Assembly: GCF_000620865.1 (NCBI RefSeq)
Contig: NZ_KK211190.1
Span: 1,749,971-1,813,970, forward strand
From: Exiguobacterium sibiricum 7-3
GTDB taxonomy: Bacteria > Bacillota > Bacilli > Exiguobacteriales > Exiguobacteriaceae
Length of the DNA stretch: 64,000 bases
Reading direction: 5' to 3'
In this document: piece by piece, positions 32,569 through 42,325 of the stretch
Layout: each line of letters begins with the position of its first letter
How positions within the stretch are numbered: position 1 is the stretch's first letter
Notes under the pieces: model-generated
The model's database searches: none
Told to the model about the DNA's origin: nothing
What the model saw: the letters and a program-made list of their open reading frames with translations, nothing else
Translations under genes and position numbers: made by a program

Positions 32569-33693
32569 CTATTTTGAAAAATTCATGTCGTACAGCTCGC
32601 GTCCCGGAATCGGATCATTCAGGCTCGTCCAGTTCGTTTCGTGCTCTTGAACAAGGCAAGCGTCAAACTCCACTTCGAGTGCCTGCTGATCAAAGCCGAT
32701 CCCAATCAGAACGAGTTCGGTCCGGCGATCCGCGACTGATTCGAAGCGTCCGGCATATTCCATATTCGAGGCATATCCCGCCTGATGGAACAACAAAGCG
32801 ATTTCCGGGCGGGTCGCAAGATACAAGAAGCCTTTGGCACGAACGACTTCTTCCGGCCACGCCTCAATCAAGGCCAACAACCGTTCTGGATGAAACGGAA
32901 CATCGCGCTTGTAGACAAACGAACTGATCCCGTATTCTTCTGTTTCCGGAACGTGTTCCTCGGCATTCAGCTCGCGGATCCAGCCGGCGCTTGCTGCCGC
33001 CTGTTCGAAATCAAACAGATCAACGTCCAGAATCTCGGACGGATCAACCTGCCCATGTGTCGTCTCGATCAGTTTGGCAAGCGGATTGAGTGCCTTTAAG
33101 TAGCCGGTGACATCGTGCTTTTCCTGCATGGTCAACCGGTCGATTTTGTTCAATAAAATGATATCGGCGAACTCGATCTGATCGACGAGGAGATCAACGA
33201 CTTCCCGGACATCCGTCTCGTCGACCGCCTGTTGCCTTTCAATCAACGATTCACCGGACTCAAAGTCTTTCAGGAATCGATAGCCGTCGATGACCGTTAC
33301 CATCGCATTGATTTTTGTCGTCTCCGTCAAATCAATCTGACTGTCTTCATCGAGGTATGTAAACGTCTGAGCAACCGGAATCGGTTCCGAAATGCCACTC
33401 GATTCGATGACGATGCCGTCGATATTGCCCTGCTCGACGAGCCGTCGGACTTCGAGTAATAGATCGTCCCGCAACGTACAACAGATGCAACCGTTCGATA
33501 ACGTCACGAATGATTCTTCCGTCCGCGAAAAACCGCCTTGTTCGATCAACACGGCGTCGATGTTGACTTCGCTCATATCGTTGACGATGATGGCAAGCTT
33601 GCGCCCTTGCCGGTTGTTTAATAAATGATTTAATACAGTTGTCTTACCGGCACCAAGATAACCGGACAGGACCGTGATGGGGATCGGATGCAT
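32569..33693 (-). CDS. COG0523 GTPase metallochaperone (ZagA/YciC type)
   Basis: Walker A is GYLGAGKTT near the N-terminus. The metal-binding GCICC motif of the family follows at ~residues 70-75. The GTPase NKID motif is in LLNKIDRL. A CobW C-terminal domain covers ~residues 250-370. Under zinc limitation such proteins deliver zinc to key enzymes; the Zur boxes at its promoter make zinc the likely metal. The ATG at 33693 has AAGGAG 8 bases upstream; the ATG at 33699 is too close. It is a single-gene unit with its own terminator. Confidence 0.9.
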   Translation of the reverse strand: MHPIPITVLSGYLGAGKTTVLNHLLNNRQGRKLAIIVNDMSEVNIDAVLIEQGGFSRTEESFVTLSNGCICCTLRDDLLLEVRRLVEQGNIDGIVIESSGISEPIPVAQTFTYLDEDSQIDLTETTKINAMVTVIDGYRFLKDFESGESLIERQQAVDETDVREVVDLLVDQIEFADIILLNKIDRLTMQEKHDVTGYLKALNPLAKLIETTHGQVDPSEILDVDLFDFEQAAASAGWIRELNAEEHVPETEEYGISSFVYKRDVPFHPERLLALIEAWPEEVVRAKGFLYLATRPEIALLFHQAGYASNMEYAGRFESVADRRTELVLIGIGFDQQALEVEFDACLVQEHETNWTSLNDPIPGRELYDMNFSK

Positions 33694-33714
33694 AGTCATT
33701 ACTCCTTTTTAGTC

Positions 33715-33756
33715 AAATCGGAATCATTACGTTTTAAATAGTAATCGTTCCGATTT
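33715..33756 (-). promoter_or_regulatory. Two adjacent Zur boxes
   Basis: 33715-33735 matches AAATCGTAATNATTACGATTT at about 19 of 21 positions; 33736-33756 read on the minus strand matches at about 17-18. The two boxes also form one long inverted repeat. Box 2 covers the spacer and -10 and box 1 the start region of the promoter, ideal for zinc-dependent repression. Confidence 0.75.
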
Positions 33757-33766
33757 ACTCTGTCAA
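33738..33766 (-). promoter_or_regulatory. Promoter of the COG0523 gene
   Basis: On the minus strand TTGACA (33766-33761) and TACTAT (33743-33738) are separated by exactly 17 bases: a strong sigma-A promoter embedded in the Zur boxes. Confidence 0.75.
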
Positions 33767-33784
33767 CTGCTGTTTTACAACATG

Positions 33785-33832
33785 AAAAAACTCCCGCTTC
33801 CATGACGGTTCTCGACGCGTCACAGAAACGGG
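33785..33832 (-). terminator. Terminator of the alpha/beta hydrolase gene
   Basis: The 15-bp stem CCCGTTTCTGTGACG / CGTCATGGAAGCGGG (with wobbles) is followed on the minus strand by a T-run. Confidence 0.8.
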
Positions 33833-33847
33833 ATGTCTGGATCAGAC

Positions 33848-34717
33848 TTATTTAAAAAAGGCAGTTCGGATCAAGCGGACGATCGTTCCGGCGGCTTCCT
33901 CCGAAAATCCGGCAATCGTATAATGATTCGTGTCCGGAATGACATGGAATTCCGCGTCCGGCAGACTCGCAGCAAACCGTTCATGTGCGGCATTAATCCG
34001 CTTCGTCAGTTCCGGGTTCAGCCAGTTTTCCGGCATCCCGCCGGCCCAGTCCGAAGCGGATAACACGAGAACCGGCGGCACAATATGCTCGACGACTTCC
34101 AGGACGTGCTGATTATTCGCTTCGACTGCCTGCCACTCGTCCAGCGTCCCCCGCCAGTGGTTTTTCCGTGCCATGTTGCGCCACATCGGAATCCGATCGG
34201 CCTCCGGCAGGCTGGTGAACATCCGTGCGCCGAGGTCATCCGGAATCAACCAGGCGAGTGGCCGGACATGACTCAAGACATACAAAAAGCGGTTCCATTC
34301 CTCCTGCGTCCGCTCATACCAATTTGGTAGTTCGGCATCAACTTCCGGATGCGACGGATCAAGCAGGACAATCCCTGCCGTCTCGTCCGGTCGGCGGCGT
34401 CCGAGTTCAAGCGAGATATAGGCACCGAGGGAATGCCCGATGAAGACGAACGGTCCTTTGATGTCCAGCAAATCAAGGACCCGTTCCAGTTCATCCGCTT
34501 GTTGCGTAAACAACCGTTTCGTTTTACCGCGGGTCGATCGGCCGTAACCGAGCCGCGAATATTCGAAAACGCGACCCTGTTTCAATAATTCCCCGCGGAG
34601 CCAGCCCCATTGGTAATGACTCGACATCATTCCGTGATCGAGGATGAACGTCACATTCCCCGTCCCTGTCAAGCGTGTATCAAAGCGGCCGTCTGCTGTA
34701 TCTACAATCCTTTCCAT
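33848..34717 (-). CDS. Alpha/beta-fold hydrolase
   Basis: The alpha/beta hydrolase fold covers all 289 residues: oxyanion region ILDHGMMSSHYQWGW, nucleophile elbow GHSLGAY (Ser in GHSLG), a later Asp in LVLSASDW and the final catalytic His in PDTNHYTIAGF. No signal peptide. Substrate unknown; the family includes esterases, haloperoxidases and peptidases. It lies 15 bases downstream of the DinB-like gene on the same strand. Confidence 0.87.
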   Translation of the reverse strand: MERIVDTADGRFDTRLTGTGNVTFILDHGMMSSHYQWGWLRGELLKQGRVFEYSRLGYGRSTRGKTKRLFTQQADELERVLDLLDIKGPFVFIGHSLGAYISLELGRRRPDETAGIVLLDPSHPEVDAELPNWYERTQEEWNRFLYVLSHVRPLAWLIPDDLGARMFTSLPEADRIPMWRNMARKNHWRGTLDEWQAVEANNQHVLEVVEHIVPPVLVLSASDWAGGMPENWLNPELTKRINAAHERFAASLPDAEFHVIPDTNHYTIAGFSEEAAGTIVRLIRTAFFK

Positions 34718-34732
34718 TTCAACACTCTCCTA

Positions 34733-35179
34733 TTATTCAAACAAATTCAACTTGATGTCATAACCAAGCAGGTTCAAGTAATCAAATAACTGTGACCGGT
34801 GATGATACAAATGGACGGCTGCTTCCATCAGCCAACCGGCTGAGCTGTCGGAGACGCCCCAGTAGGTCGGTTCCGTCGCAAAACCACTTGCAAGCCGGTC
34901 TTGATAATACTGCCACGACCGGTCCAAGCGGTCGATCAGCTGACCGGGCGGCACGGGAACGGCATAAAACTGTGCCATTTCGTCCGCCGTCGCTCCGGTC
35001 GCAATCCGTAAATCGGCTTCAAGCAACACAGCAAGATGCACCGCTACTTCATAGACGGACCGCTTGCCGGGAATCGGATGTTTGTCCCAGTCTTCCGGCT
35101 GAATCAGCCGGATCAACGCACGTGTCGTCCGGACACCGACACCAACGTGCCGGTCAAGTGCCTGTTGCCAGTCATTCAT
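34733..35179 (-). CDS. DinB-like protein
   Basis: A 148-residue four-helix protein: TRALIRLIQPEDWDKHPI near the N-terminus, VAVHLAVLLEADLRIATG in the middle and AAVHLYHHRSQLFDYLNLLG at the end, with His residues in the positions used for metal binding in the DinB/YfiT superfamily. Function may be metal-dependent thiol transfer; unproven. The start at 35179 overlaps the GrpB-like stop by 8 bases, so translation is coupled. A longer upstream frame would overlap most of that gene. Confidence 0.78.
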   Translation of the reverse strand: MNDWQQALDRHVGVGVRTTRALIRLIQPEDWDKHPIPGKRSVYEVAVHLAVLLEADLRIATGATADEMAQFYAVPVPPGQLIDRLDRSWQYYQDRLASGFATEPTYWGVSDSSAGWLMEAAVHLYHHRSQLFDYLNLLGYDIKLNLFE

Positions 35180-35687
35180 GCGACCACCAGACCAGTGCCC
35201 GTTGCTCCATCGCTTTGACAAAGGAGTCCTTGCCGGCAATGTAGGCACTGATGTCTTCCGGATACCGTACCGCCAGTTGCTCTTTGATTGTACTGTACGC
35301 TTCGACTTCCTGCGGATGTTCTCGCAAGTAATCGCGAAAGACGACGTGACGCATGATTTCCGGATTGCCGGTCGCATAAAGATGAATGTGGTGCGTCCGG
35401 TCGTCGCCGCCTTTTCGGTAATAGCGGCGCCCGGGCATCCCGAACTCCCCTTTGGTTTCATAGCCAATCTGTTCCATCGCTACGTCAAATGCTTCAATCC
35501 CGTCAAGTGAATCGACGACCGGCAGGATATCGAGTATCGGTTTTGCCGATAATCCCGGGACCGATGTACTGCCGATATGATGAACTGCAAGCAGACGGTC
35601 GCCGAAAATCGTCTCCAACTGCTCTTTTGCCTGTTGAAACGCTTCTGGCCAGGACGACTGATATGGTGTGACGATGACTTGCCGCAT
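35172..35687 (-). CDS. GrpB/UPF0157 family nucleotidyltransferase-like protein
   Basis: 171 residues with the UPF0157 pattern: VTPYQSSWPEAFQQAKEQL, AVHHIGSTSVPGLSAKPILDI (the GSxS...D region of the nucleotidyltransferase fold) and HHIHLYATGNPEIMRHVVFRDYLREHP. The biochemical role is unknown. The DinB-like gene overlaps its stop and the hydrolase follows, making a three-gene minus-strand operon. Confidence 0.88.
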   Translation of the reverse strand: MRQVIVTPYQSSWPEAFQQAKEQLETIFGDRLLAVHHIGSTSVPGLSAKPILDILPVVDSLDGIEAFDVAMEQIGYETKGEFGMPGRRYYRKGGDDRTHHIHLYATGNPEIMRHVVFRDYLREHPQEVEAYSTIKEQLAVRYPEDISAYIAGKDSFVKAMEQRALVWWSHE

Positions 35688-35730
35688 GGTATCCTCTCCC
35701 CTCTTAACTAGTATGCCAGTTTTTTCCTCA

Positions 35731-35770
35731 AAACCAAAACGACTCCTCAGATGAGAAGCCGTTTTGGTTT
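35731..35770 (-). terminator. Terminator of the 5'-nucleotidase gene
   Basis: The stem AAACCAAAACGgCT / AGtCGTTTTGGTTT spans 35731-35770, just past the stop codon. Confidence 0.7.
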
Positions 35771-35776
35771 GTTGTC

Positions 35777-38494
35777 TTATTTTTTCGTGATGAAGTAACG
35801 CGATTGATCGAGACGGTCCGATGCTGTGTAGATGTTCATTTTGTATGAACCCGTCGCCAGACCTGTCCGCATTTTGAGGACGTAGTTGCCGTGGTTGTCG
35901 GCAACGTCCTGCGCAATCAATTTGTAGCCGCTGCTTGTTTTTTCGAACAAGCGGACGATTTGACGTTTTTCGACTTTGCCCGTCAATGTCTTTTTACCCG
36001 CCCATTTTTTGACCGGATACGTATTTTTGATCGTAAATGACGCTTTTTTCGTAATCTTGTTTGAGATGTCCGTCGACTTGACTGTGTACGTGCCCGTCAT
36101 CAGACCGTTTTTGACCGGAATCTTGAAGCCGCTTGCCGTCGTTTTCGCTTTCGCGATTTTCGTCGACCCTTTATAGAGCGTGACATCAAGTCCTTCCGTT
36201 GCTTTTCCTGTCAAGACCGTCGAACCGTAGACGGCTGACTTCTTGTCGATGGCCGGCGTCGCGACGACACCTGTCCCGACCGTGACCATCGTTTCTTTTT
36301 TCATGAAACCGAGCTCCGAGACAACCGTCAATTTGTCACGCAGTTTGACCGGACGGACGGTAACGGCATACTTGCCGGTTTCGTCGGCTGTCGTCGTGCC
36401 AAGGACCGTCGTGCCGCGTTTGACTGTAACTTTTGCTCCGGCGACCGCTTTACCGGTAACGACTTTTGCTCCCGGTTTGACAGCGCTGACACTGACATTA
36501 AAGTCTTTCATCGGCACATCGAGTTTGAACTTCAGGAACGTTCCTGTCTCACCAGCGCGTTTAACCCCTGTGTTCGTGATGCCTTCATACCGTTTCGTGT
36601 AGTCTGCAGCCGCTTCCGCTGAATCAAAGTCCACCGTGATCGGTTTGCTGGCAACGAGTGACCAGTTGTTGTCCGCTTGATAATCAACCGGCTGTTTTGC
36701 TTTGATGAAGTCCGAGATGACGTTGCGTGTCTCGTAAGCTGATTTGTAAACGATTTTCTTCCCTTGACCAAGACCCGGGAAAGTCGCACTGCCGGCACGG
36801 TAGTTGTTCGTTGCGACGAGGAACTCCTGATCGTCCGTGATTTCCTTGCCTTGGTACTTGATGTTTTGAACACGGCTCGCGTCTTCCTTGACGACCACAC
36901 CGTTGTAGTCAAACTTCGCCGGTTTCGTGATGTCGATATCATACGTCAAGCCGTCGAGAATATCGAAGTTATAGCTGCGGAACTCTTTGTTCAGCAAGTC
37001 TGTCTTCGCATCCGTCACTTCATTGAATTGACCGGCTGACATCTCGAGCCAGTTTTTGACGTCGGCTCCTGTCACTTTGACGACTTCGAGTGTATTCGGA
37101 TAAACGTAAAGATCGGCAACGTTTTTCAACGCAATCGGCCCTTTTTTGATCAACGTATAGTCAGACGCGTTGACTTGATTGCGGCCGCCTGTTTTGAATG
37201 GTGCACCGGCAGATAAGAGCGGTAAATCTTTATATTGGGCGAGATCCGCATTTTCTTTGAGTTGTTTCTCGACGTACCATTTTTGCGCGTTCGTGACGAA
37301 CTGGACTGAATCGTCATCTTGAACGAGAGCAAAGAAGCTTTGGATGTCATCGTTGATCGTTCCGACCTGTTGGCGGATGTAAGCGAGTGTGCCTTCATGC
37401 GCTTTTTCAATTAATTTAACAGCACCGGCATCTGCCGCCGTGTCTTTCGTGACGTCTGCCAGTTTTGATCCGGCTGTATCGACGACCCACTTGTCGCCGT
37501 CTTGTTTTAATTGAAGATCGATGACGCCAACATTTTTTCCTTGCGTGTTGGCCATGACGACCGGTTTACCGTTGATGAGACCGTTTGCTGCGTCGACGTT
37601 CGGTAAGTTATTGAACGCTGATGTCTTGTCCGGGAATTTTCCGTGCTGGTGACCGGTCATCAAGACATCGATGTCCGCGATTTTTGTCAACGCGTACCCG
37701 ACGTTTTCATCGCCGTCTTTTTGATCCGCTGTATCCCCGATTCCTGTATGGGCAAGTGCGACGACGACGTCTGCACCGGCGTCTTTTAATTTTTTCGCCG
37801 TTGCTTTAGCGACCGGAACGATATCTTCCGCTGTCACTTTCCCTGTCAGGTTGCCGGCATCCCACGCCATGATTTGTGGTGTGACGACCCCGAAGACACC
37901 GACTTTGACCGTCTTCATCTGACCGTTTTGGTCTTTGACTTGACGTTCGATGATTTGATAATCCTTCCCGTCCGTGTTGAACTCGGAAACAATCGGTTTT
38001 TTCGTAACAGCATCGAGGACATTCGAGTTCACGAATTTGATTTCGCCGCTTGATGCTTTCATCGCTGACTTCAGGAAGTCGAGTCCGAAGTTGAACTCGT
38101 GGTTCCCGAGTGTGACTGCGTCATAACCGATGTATTCCATCAATTCGTACATCGGGTGTTTCCCTTTGTTGCCTTTGTCGTATTGATTTTTGACGTAATC
38201 GCCAAATGGTGTCCCTTGTAATGTATCGCCATTGTCGAATACGAAGCTGTTGGCTTCGCCGACGACGTTTTGTTCCTGTTTGATGACGGTCGCAGCTTTG
38301 ACAAGACCAATCGTCTCATCTTGCGCATCCTTGAAGTAATCGTAGTTCATCGAGTTTGTATGTAAATCAGTGGTCTCTAAAAAACGAAGTTTGACGACGC
38401 TGTTGTCGGCGGCGAGTGTCTTGACTTGAATGACGGGCGCAAGCATCGGTGCGATCAACGTGCTGGCAATGACGATTTTCGTGACTTGTTTCAT
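35777..38494 (-). CDS. Secreted 5'-nucleotidase / 2',3'-cyclic phosphodiesterase with C-terminal Ig-like repeats
   Basis: A signal peptide (residues ~1-30) is followed by a metallophosphatase domain (~35-330) with ETTDLHTN, NGDTLQG, GNHEFNFG and GHQHGKFP metal motifs, then a 5'-nucleotidase C-terminal domain (~375-580). Residues ~650-905 hold about three to four Ig-like beta domains (GKAVAGAKVTVKRG, GKATEGLDVTLYKG, GKVEKRQIVRLFEK). No LPXTG or other anchor is seen, so it is secreted or bound through the repeats. It scavenges phosphate and nucleosides from extracellular nucleotides. The ATG at 38494 has AGGGGG upstream; the frame to 38527 does not. Confidence 0.92.
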   Translation of the reverse strand: MKQVTKIVIASTLIAPMLAPVIQVKTLAADNSVVKLRFLETTDLHTNSMNYDYFKDAQDETIGLVKAATVIKQEQNVVGEANSFVFDNGDTLQGTPFGDYVKNQYDKGNKGKHPMYELMEYIGYDAVTLGNHEFNFGLDFLKSAMKASSGEIKFVNSNVLDAVTKKPIVSEFNTDGKDYQIIERQVKDQNGQMKTVKVGVFGVVTPQIMAWDAGNLTGKVTAEDIVPVAKATAKKLKDAGADVVVALAHTGIGDTADQKDGDENVGYALTKIADIDVLMTGHQHGKFPDKTSAFNNLPNVDAANGLINGKPVVMANTQGKNVGVIDLQLKQDGDKWVVDTAGSKLADVTKDTAADAGAVKLIEKAHEGTLAYIRQQVGTINDDIQSFFALVQDDDSVQFVTNAQKWYVEKQLKENADLAQYKDLPLLSAGAPFKTGGRNQVNASDYTLIKKGPIALKNVADLYVYPNTLEVVKVTGADVKNWLEMSAGQFNEVTDAKTDLLNKEFRSYNFDILDGLTYDIDITKPAKFDYNGVVVKEDASRVQNIKYQGKEITDDQEFLVATNNYRAGSATFPGLGQGKKIVYKSAYETRNVISDFIKAKQPVDYQADNNWSLVASKPITVDFDSAEAAADYTKRYEGITNTGVKRAGETGTFLKFKLDVPMKDFNVSVSAVKPGAKVVTGKAVAGAKVTVKRGTTVLGTTTADETGKYAVTVRPVKLRDKLTVVSELGFMKKETMVTVGTGVVATPAIDKKSAVYGSTVLTGKATEGLDVTLYKGSTKIAKAKTTASGFKIPVKNGLMTGTYTVKSTDISNKITKKASFTIKNTYPVKKWAGKKTLTGKVEKRQIVRLFEKTSSGYKLIAQDVADNHGNYVLKMRTGLATGSYKMNIYTASDRLDQSRYFITKK

Positions 38495-38655
38495 CTGATT
38501 TCCCCCTAAGTATAAATGACTGCTCAACTAATTTAACACGCTTTCATTGTAGCTTATAGCGACTTTGAATAGGTCGGACATCCGTCTTATTTAACCTGCT
38601 TAACTAATTCCAAATACTGGCTTAATAATCTTCAAACAGCCTTTACATGTTAAAT

Positions 38656-38695
38656 CAAAAAACGCCGCCCTTCCCTCTCAGGTCGACCGGCGTCA
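38656..38695 (-). terminator. Terminator of the 38700 gene
   Basis: ACGCCG / CGGCGT with internal pairing is followed on the minus strand by six Ts. Confidence 0.65.
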
Positions 38696-38699
38696 TTGG

Positions 38700-40094
38700 T
38701 TATACAGTTGGTTTTCGTTTGATGATAAATCCAATCAATCCGGCAATCAATGCCATCCCCGCAGCGTAGAGCGGCGTCAGTCCGGTCGGTTGCTGTGAAA
38801 ACTGCAACAGCGCTTCATTGCGCCAAGCGACAGTAAAGTCTGCCGTAGTTGCTTGAGCGACAAGGAAACTCGTGACACCGATCAGGACTGCGAAAACAAT
38901 CGGATCAAGAATTGTCTTGAATGCCCGGATACTGGCAAACAGATACAGAATAAACGGAATCAGAATCAAGATCCAGTACGCACTTTCCGAGTTGACCGGC
39001 TCCGGCGTGACTCCTGCTGATTCGGCATCAAGCGCTTGAATCGTCTGCCTTGCGATACCGTAATCAATTGGTTCAAGATTCAACCGGGTATCGGATAAAT
39101 CGGGACGTTCACCGCCGAGAATCGTCAACAGTTGTTCTGCCACCCGATCCGTATCGATTTCTGCCAAAACATCTTCAATCGATTGATTTAATTGACCGGT
39201 CGAGGTTTCACCGTTCAGCATCGTCACCGGTACATCAACGTCCGCACCGAGCACATTCGCTTTGTAGGCAATCTGCCCACCGTGCAACAAGTCGTACATT
39301 CCGCCGCTTCCGGCATCCAGACTCGCGACGGTCAAGGCCGTCCGAAGTGCCGAATCCCCGTCATACTGCGTTTCATCTGTGACGACGAGATACAGTTGGA
39401 GGCAACTCGCGAACATTAAGACAAGCAAGCTGCCACGGGCTGCTGCCGATAAACCGGACAACCCTTGCGGATACAGTGCCAGATAACTTAACGCAATCAC
39501 GATGCCGAGCGCAAGCAACCCTTGTGTCAACACACCGTCCTGGAACGATAAAAAGGAAATCGAGTCACTGCGCTGAACGAGCATGAACCAACCGATCCAA
39601 GCAGTCACTAAAAAACTGACGGACCGGACTGTCCAGCCGAGCCGGTTTGCTTTGATCCGCATCAGTAAAAAGAGAATAAAAACAAATACGATACCGAATA
39701 CAGACAGCAAAAGGGAACCATATGTCACGTCGAACGTCAGCGGTGACAAGACTTGATTCAAATCAATCCCAAAGATCGACAGGACATCTCCGGCCGAACT
39801 GGCTCCGAGTACTTGGTTGATGATTGCTTCCCGGACGGCAGACGGCATCGTCACGTCGAGGCCACCGATGAACAGCAACATCAGTGTGACCGTCACGTCA
39901 TTACTGCCCCAGGTGACACCCGCATCCTGCATTTGCTTCACGAGTGACTGATAATCGCTTGAGGACTCGATTTGTCCGGTCACGACTGTCATCAGACCAA
40001 ATAAGACGGCAAAGAAGATCAGACCAAACCCGATCCCGAATATAAGATCCATAATTGAGAAACGCCTGTTGCGCCGCTCTTGTCGTTGTTCCAT
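38700..40094 (-). CDS. Multi-pass membrane protein
   Basis: About eight membrane helices: one near residue 20-40, a central cluster (~120-235) and a C-terminal group (~375-460), separated by an extracytoplasmic loop of ~130 residues (~245-370). The N-terminus is very basic (EQRQERRNRRF). AGGAGG lies about 8 bases before the ATG at 40094; a TTG at 40100 is too close. Family not recognised. It is divergent from the APH-like gene. Confidence 0.72.
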   Translation of the reverse strand: MEQRQERRNRRFSIMDLIFGIGFGLIFFAVLFGLMTVVTGQIESSSDYQSLVKQMQDAGVTWGSNDVTVTLMLLFIGGLDVTMPSAVREAIINQVLGASSAGDVLSIFGIDLNQVLSPLTFDVTYGSLLLSVFGIVFVFILFLLMRIKANRLGWTVRSVSFLVTAWIGWFMLVQRSDSISFLSFQDGVLTQGLLALGIVIALSYLALYPQGLSGLSAAARGSLLVLMFASCLQLYLVVTDETQYDGDSALRTALTVASLDAGSGGMYDLLHGGQIAYKANVLGADVDVPVTMLNGETSTGQLNQSIEDVLAEIDTDRVAEQLLTILGGERPDLSDTRLNLEPIDYGIARQTIQALDAESAGVTPEPVNSESAYWILILIPFILYLFASIRAFKTILDPIVFAVLIGVTSFLVAQATTADFTVAWRNEALLQFSQQPTGLTPLYAAGMALIAGLIGFIIKRKPTV

Positions 40095-40256
40095 CGTCAA
40101 TCCCTCCTTTTCCTTTGTTTGATTATTCCTGTTCTATGCCGTTCAGAAACGCCAGTCGCCTAATTTCAATGACTTCTGGTCATTTCCGTACGATATACTC
40201 TAATTATAACCAAATCTGTATGGAAGAGGAATTTCGATTTCATAAGGAGGAACGAC

Positions 40257-41294
40257 GTGACGACAACAGAAAACGCTTCAACACTATTTAAGACTATCAG
40301 CAGACGATTCAAGCTCGGGGAGTTACTGACGGATCCGGATCCTCTGTCCGGTGGTCTGTTGCACAAGATGTTTCTTCTTCAAACGACGACCGGAACGTAT
40401 GCAATAAAGTTACTGAATCCGATCATCCTCTCTCGTCCGACTGCACGGCAAAACTTCATCGATTCGGAACGGATTGTCACGGCTTTAGCTGGCGAAGTCT
40501 CTGCCTTGCCCGCCCTCACGATCAATGGATCCGCCTTACACCAAATCGGTACACAATATTATCTCGTCTTCCCATGGGTGGACAGGTTGACGTTGCCGAT
40601 TCACCAAGTCACACCAAACCACACTGAACTGATCGGTAAACAGTTGGCGCAGATTCATACTGCGGACCTGTCCTCGCTGCCGATTCAACAAACCGCTGCA
40701 TCACCTGAGTCTCCGGTTCCATGGGACACATTCGCAGAAAAAATCCGCCAGCAAGGCCACACACTGCTAGAACCTTATTGGACGGACTTAAAACGAATCA
40801 AACGTTGGGACAACGAGGCGTCTTCTGCCCTAAAACAATTGCGAGGAACATCGGTTCTCAGTCACCGCGATTTGGATGCCAAAAACGTGTTATGGAAGTC
40901 CGGTGCACCGATTCTCATCGACTGGGAATCGGCCGGTCCGATTCATCCGATGCACGATTTTTTAGAAACGATCCTTTATTGGTCGCTCGATGAGCAAAAT
41001 CATGTGCGACGAGACCATTTCGAGGCATTCGTCAAAGGGTATCATGCGGCAGGCGGTCGACTTGACTATCCTCTTGAGCCAGCTCTGTCCGCTGGATACG
41101 CGAGTAAACTCGGATGGCTTGCCTATAGTCTGTCCAAAGCCCTTCGCCTTGAGACCGTAACTGAACAGGAGCAACAAGTTGCCGTTCAACAGGTGCTCGA
41201 GACGTTAAAAGCGCTCGAAGATTACGAAGTCCTTTGCCCGGTGATCCGAGAGTGGTGGCAAGATCATCCCGAGAACACCTCTCGTACGATTTAA
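40257..41294 (+). CDS. APH-family phosphotransferase
   Basis: Protein-kinase-like fold of the aminoglycoside/choline kinase type: YAIKLLNP (ATP-binding Lys), the Brenner motif SHRDLDAKNVLW with catalytic Asp, and IDWESAGP (Mg-binding Asp). 345 residues. The substrate is unknown, and similarity to antibiotic kinases alone does not imply resistance. The start is GTG at 40257 with AAGGAGG 6 bases upstream. Confidence 0.85.
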   Translation: MTTTENASTLFKTISRRFKLGELLTDPDPLSGGLLHKMFLLQTTTGTYAIKLLNPIILSRPTARQNFIDSERIVTALAGEVSALPALTINGSALHQIGTQYYLVFPWVDRLTLPIHQVTPNHTELIGKQLAQIHTADLSSLPIQQTAASPESPVPWDTFAEKIRQQGHTLLEPYWTDLKRIKRWDNEASSALKQLRGTSVLSHRDLDAKNVLWKSGAPILIDWESAGPIHPMHDFLETILYWSLDEQNHVRRDHFEAFVKGYHAAGGRLDYPLEPALSAGYASKLGWLAYSLSKALRLETVTEQEQQVAVQQVLETLKALEDYEVLCPVIREWWQDHPENTSRTI

Positions 41295-41449
41295 GAAGGA
41301 GTTAAACTTATATATCTATATGTCGATGGATCACACTTACCTCATGACGCTGATTGAAATGAATCGATACGCTAAAGCAAAAACCTTGTTTGATACGTAT
41401 GAGATCAATGAAGTTTCAAGTGCATCGCCTCCGGGAACGCGACTTATAC

Positions 41450-42208
41450 TTAAAACACAAAACGTTCGCCATCTTCCGGCACGATCAATTGAGCAGAAAA
41501 GTGATGTTCGTCAGCAAACGTTCTTAAATCTGTTCGAGACAATGCCCAATGGTTCACAGCTTCCATATGCACAGAAAGAATTTTTGCGGTTGGTGCGGCC
41601 TCGTGGACAGCTAAGACGTCTTCTGCTCCCATGACGAGCGATCCCCCTTCATCAAACTGGTTATCGCCCGCGTTGACGACGATGACTTCCGGTTGATGCT
41701 GCTCGATCACTTTCTCCACTTCTTTATACCAGACCGTATCTCCGGCAATATAAACTGTTTTTTCATCCTCATGCTTAAAGACGACCCCACACACCGAACC
41801 GGCGATTTCTAAAATGGGGCCTCTGCCATGTTCCCCTTTTGTTTTAATCAATTGAATTCCTTCAAAAACGGTATTTTCTTCTAAGACTTCGACGTTTTGG
41901 AATCCGCTGTTTTTTATTTCTTGAGCATCTTGTTCATTCTGAGTAAACAACGGGATATCTTTTGATAACGACTCTTTCGCCACATCATCCCAGTGATCGA
42001 GATGTAAATGCGTGACAATGACCGCATCTGCATCAATAATGGAGTCGAGCGAAGCCGGTAAGTCGACCAACGGATTTTTTTGATCTTGTCGTGCCGAATT
42101 CGGAAATGCCGGATAGGCTCCCTTATTTGCTAAAAACGGGTCAATCAAAAATGTTTTACCGGCATAGTCCAGTTTTAACGTTGCATTACGGATATGTTGA
42201 ATGTTCAT
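41450..42208 (-). CDS. MBL-fold metallo-hydrolase (UlaG-like)
   Basis: 252 residues with the metal-binding THLHLDHWD motif, a later VYIAGDTVWY and VVNAGDNQF, and a final HMEAVNHW, all typical of UlaG-like lactonase/hydrolases of the metallo-beta-lactamase fold. Cytoplasmic. The ATG at 42208 has GGAG 8 bases upstream; a GTG at 42217 overlaps that site. It is divergent from the Lrp-family regulator, which may control it. Confidence 0.87.
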   Translation of the reverse strand: MNIQHIRNATLKLDYAGKTFLIDPFLANKGAYPAFPNSARQDQKNPLVDLPASLDSIIDADAVIVTHLHLDHWDDVAKESLSKDIPLFTQNEQDAQEIKNSGFQNVEVLEENTVFEGIQLIKTKGEHGRGPILEIAGSVCGVVFKHEDEKTVYIAGDTVWYKEVEKVIEQHQPEVIVVNAGDNQFDEGGSLVMGAEDVLAVHEAAPTAKILSVHMEAVNHWALSRTDLRTFADEHHFSAQLIVPEDGERFVF

Positions 42209-42325
42209 GTGTTCCACTCCTTTTCGTTGTTAGGAGCCTAGTATATAATTTGAATGTCATCCCGATACAGGGCTTACTGAAGGTCTTTTTGCTGTTTTAC
42301 TTTACTTATGAAGGGATTGGAAATC

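Noticed and set aside
41320-41634. 104-codon plus-strand open frame after the APH-like gene
   Set aside because: More than half lies antisense to the 3' end of the MBL hydrolase, the AAGGAG upstream is about 18 bases away, and the C-terminal part reads like a shadow frame (Arg/Pro-rich). The first ~43 codons may be a remnant, but I cannot support a gene.
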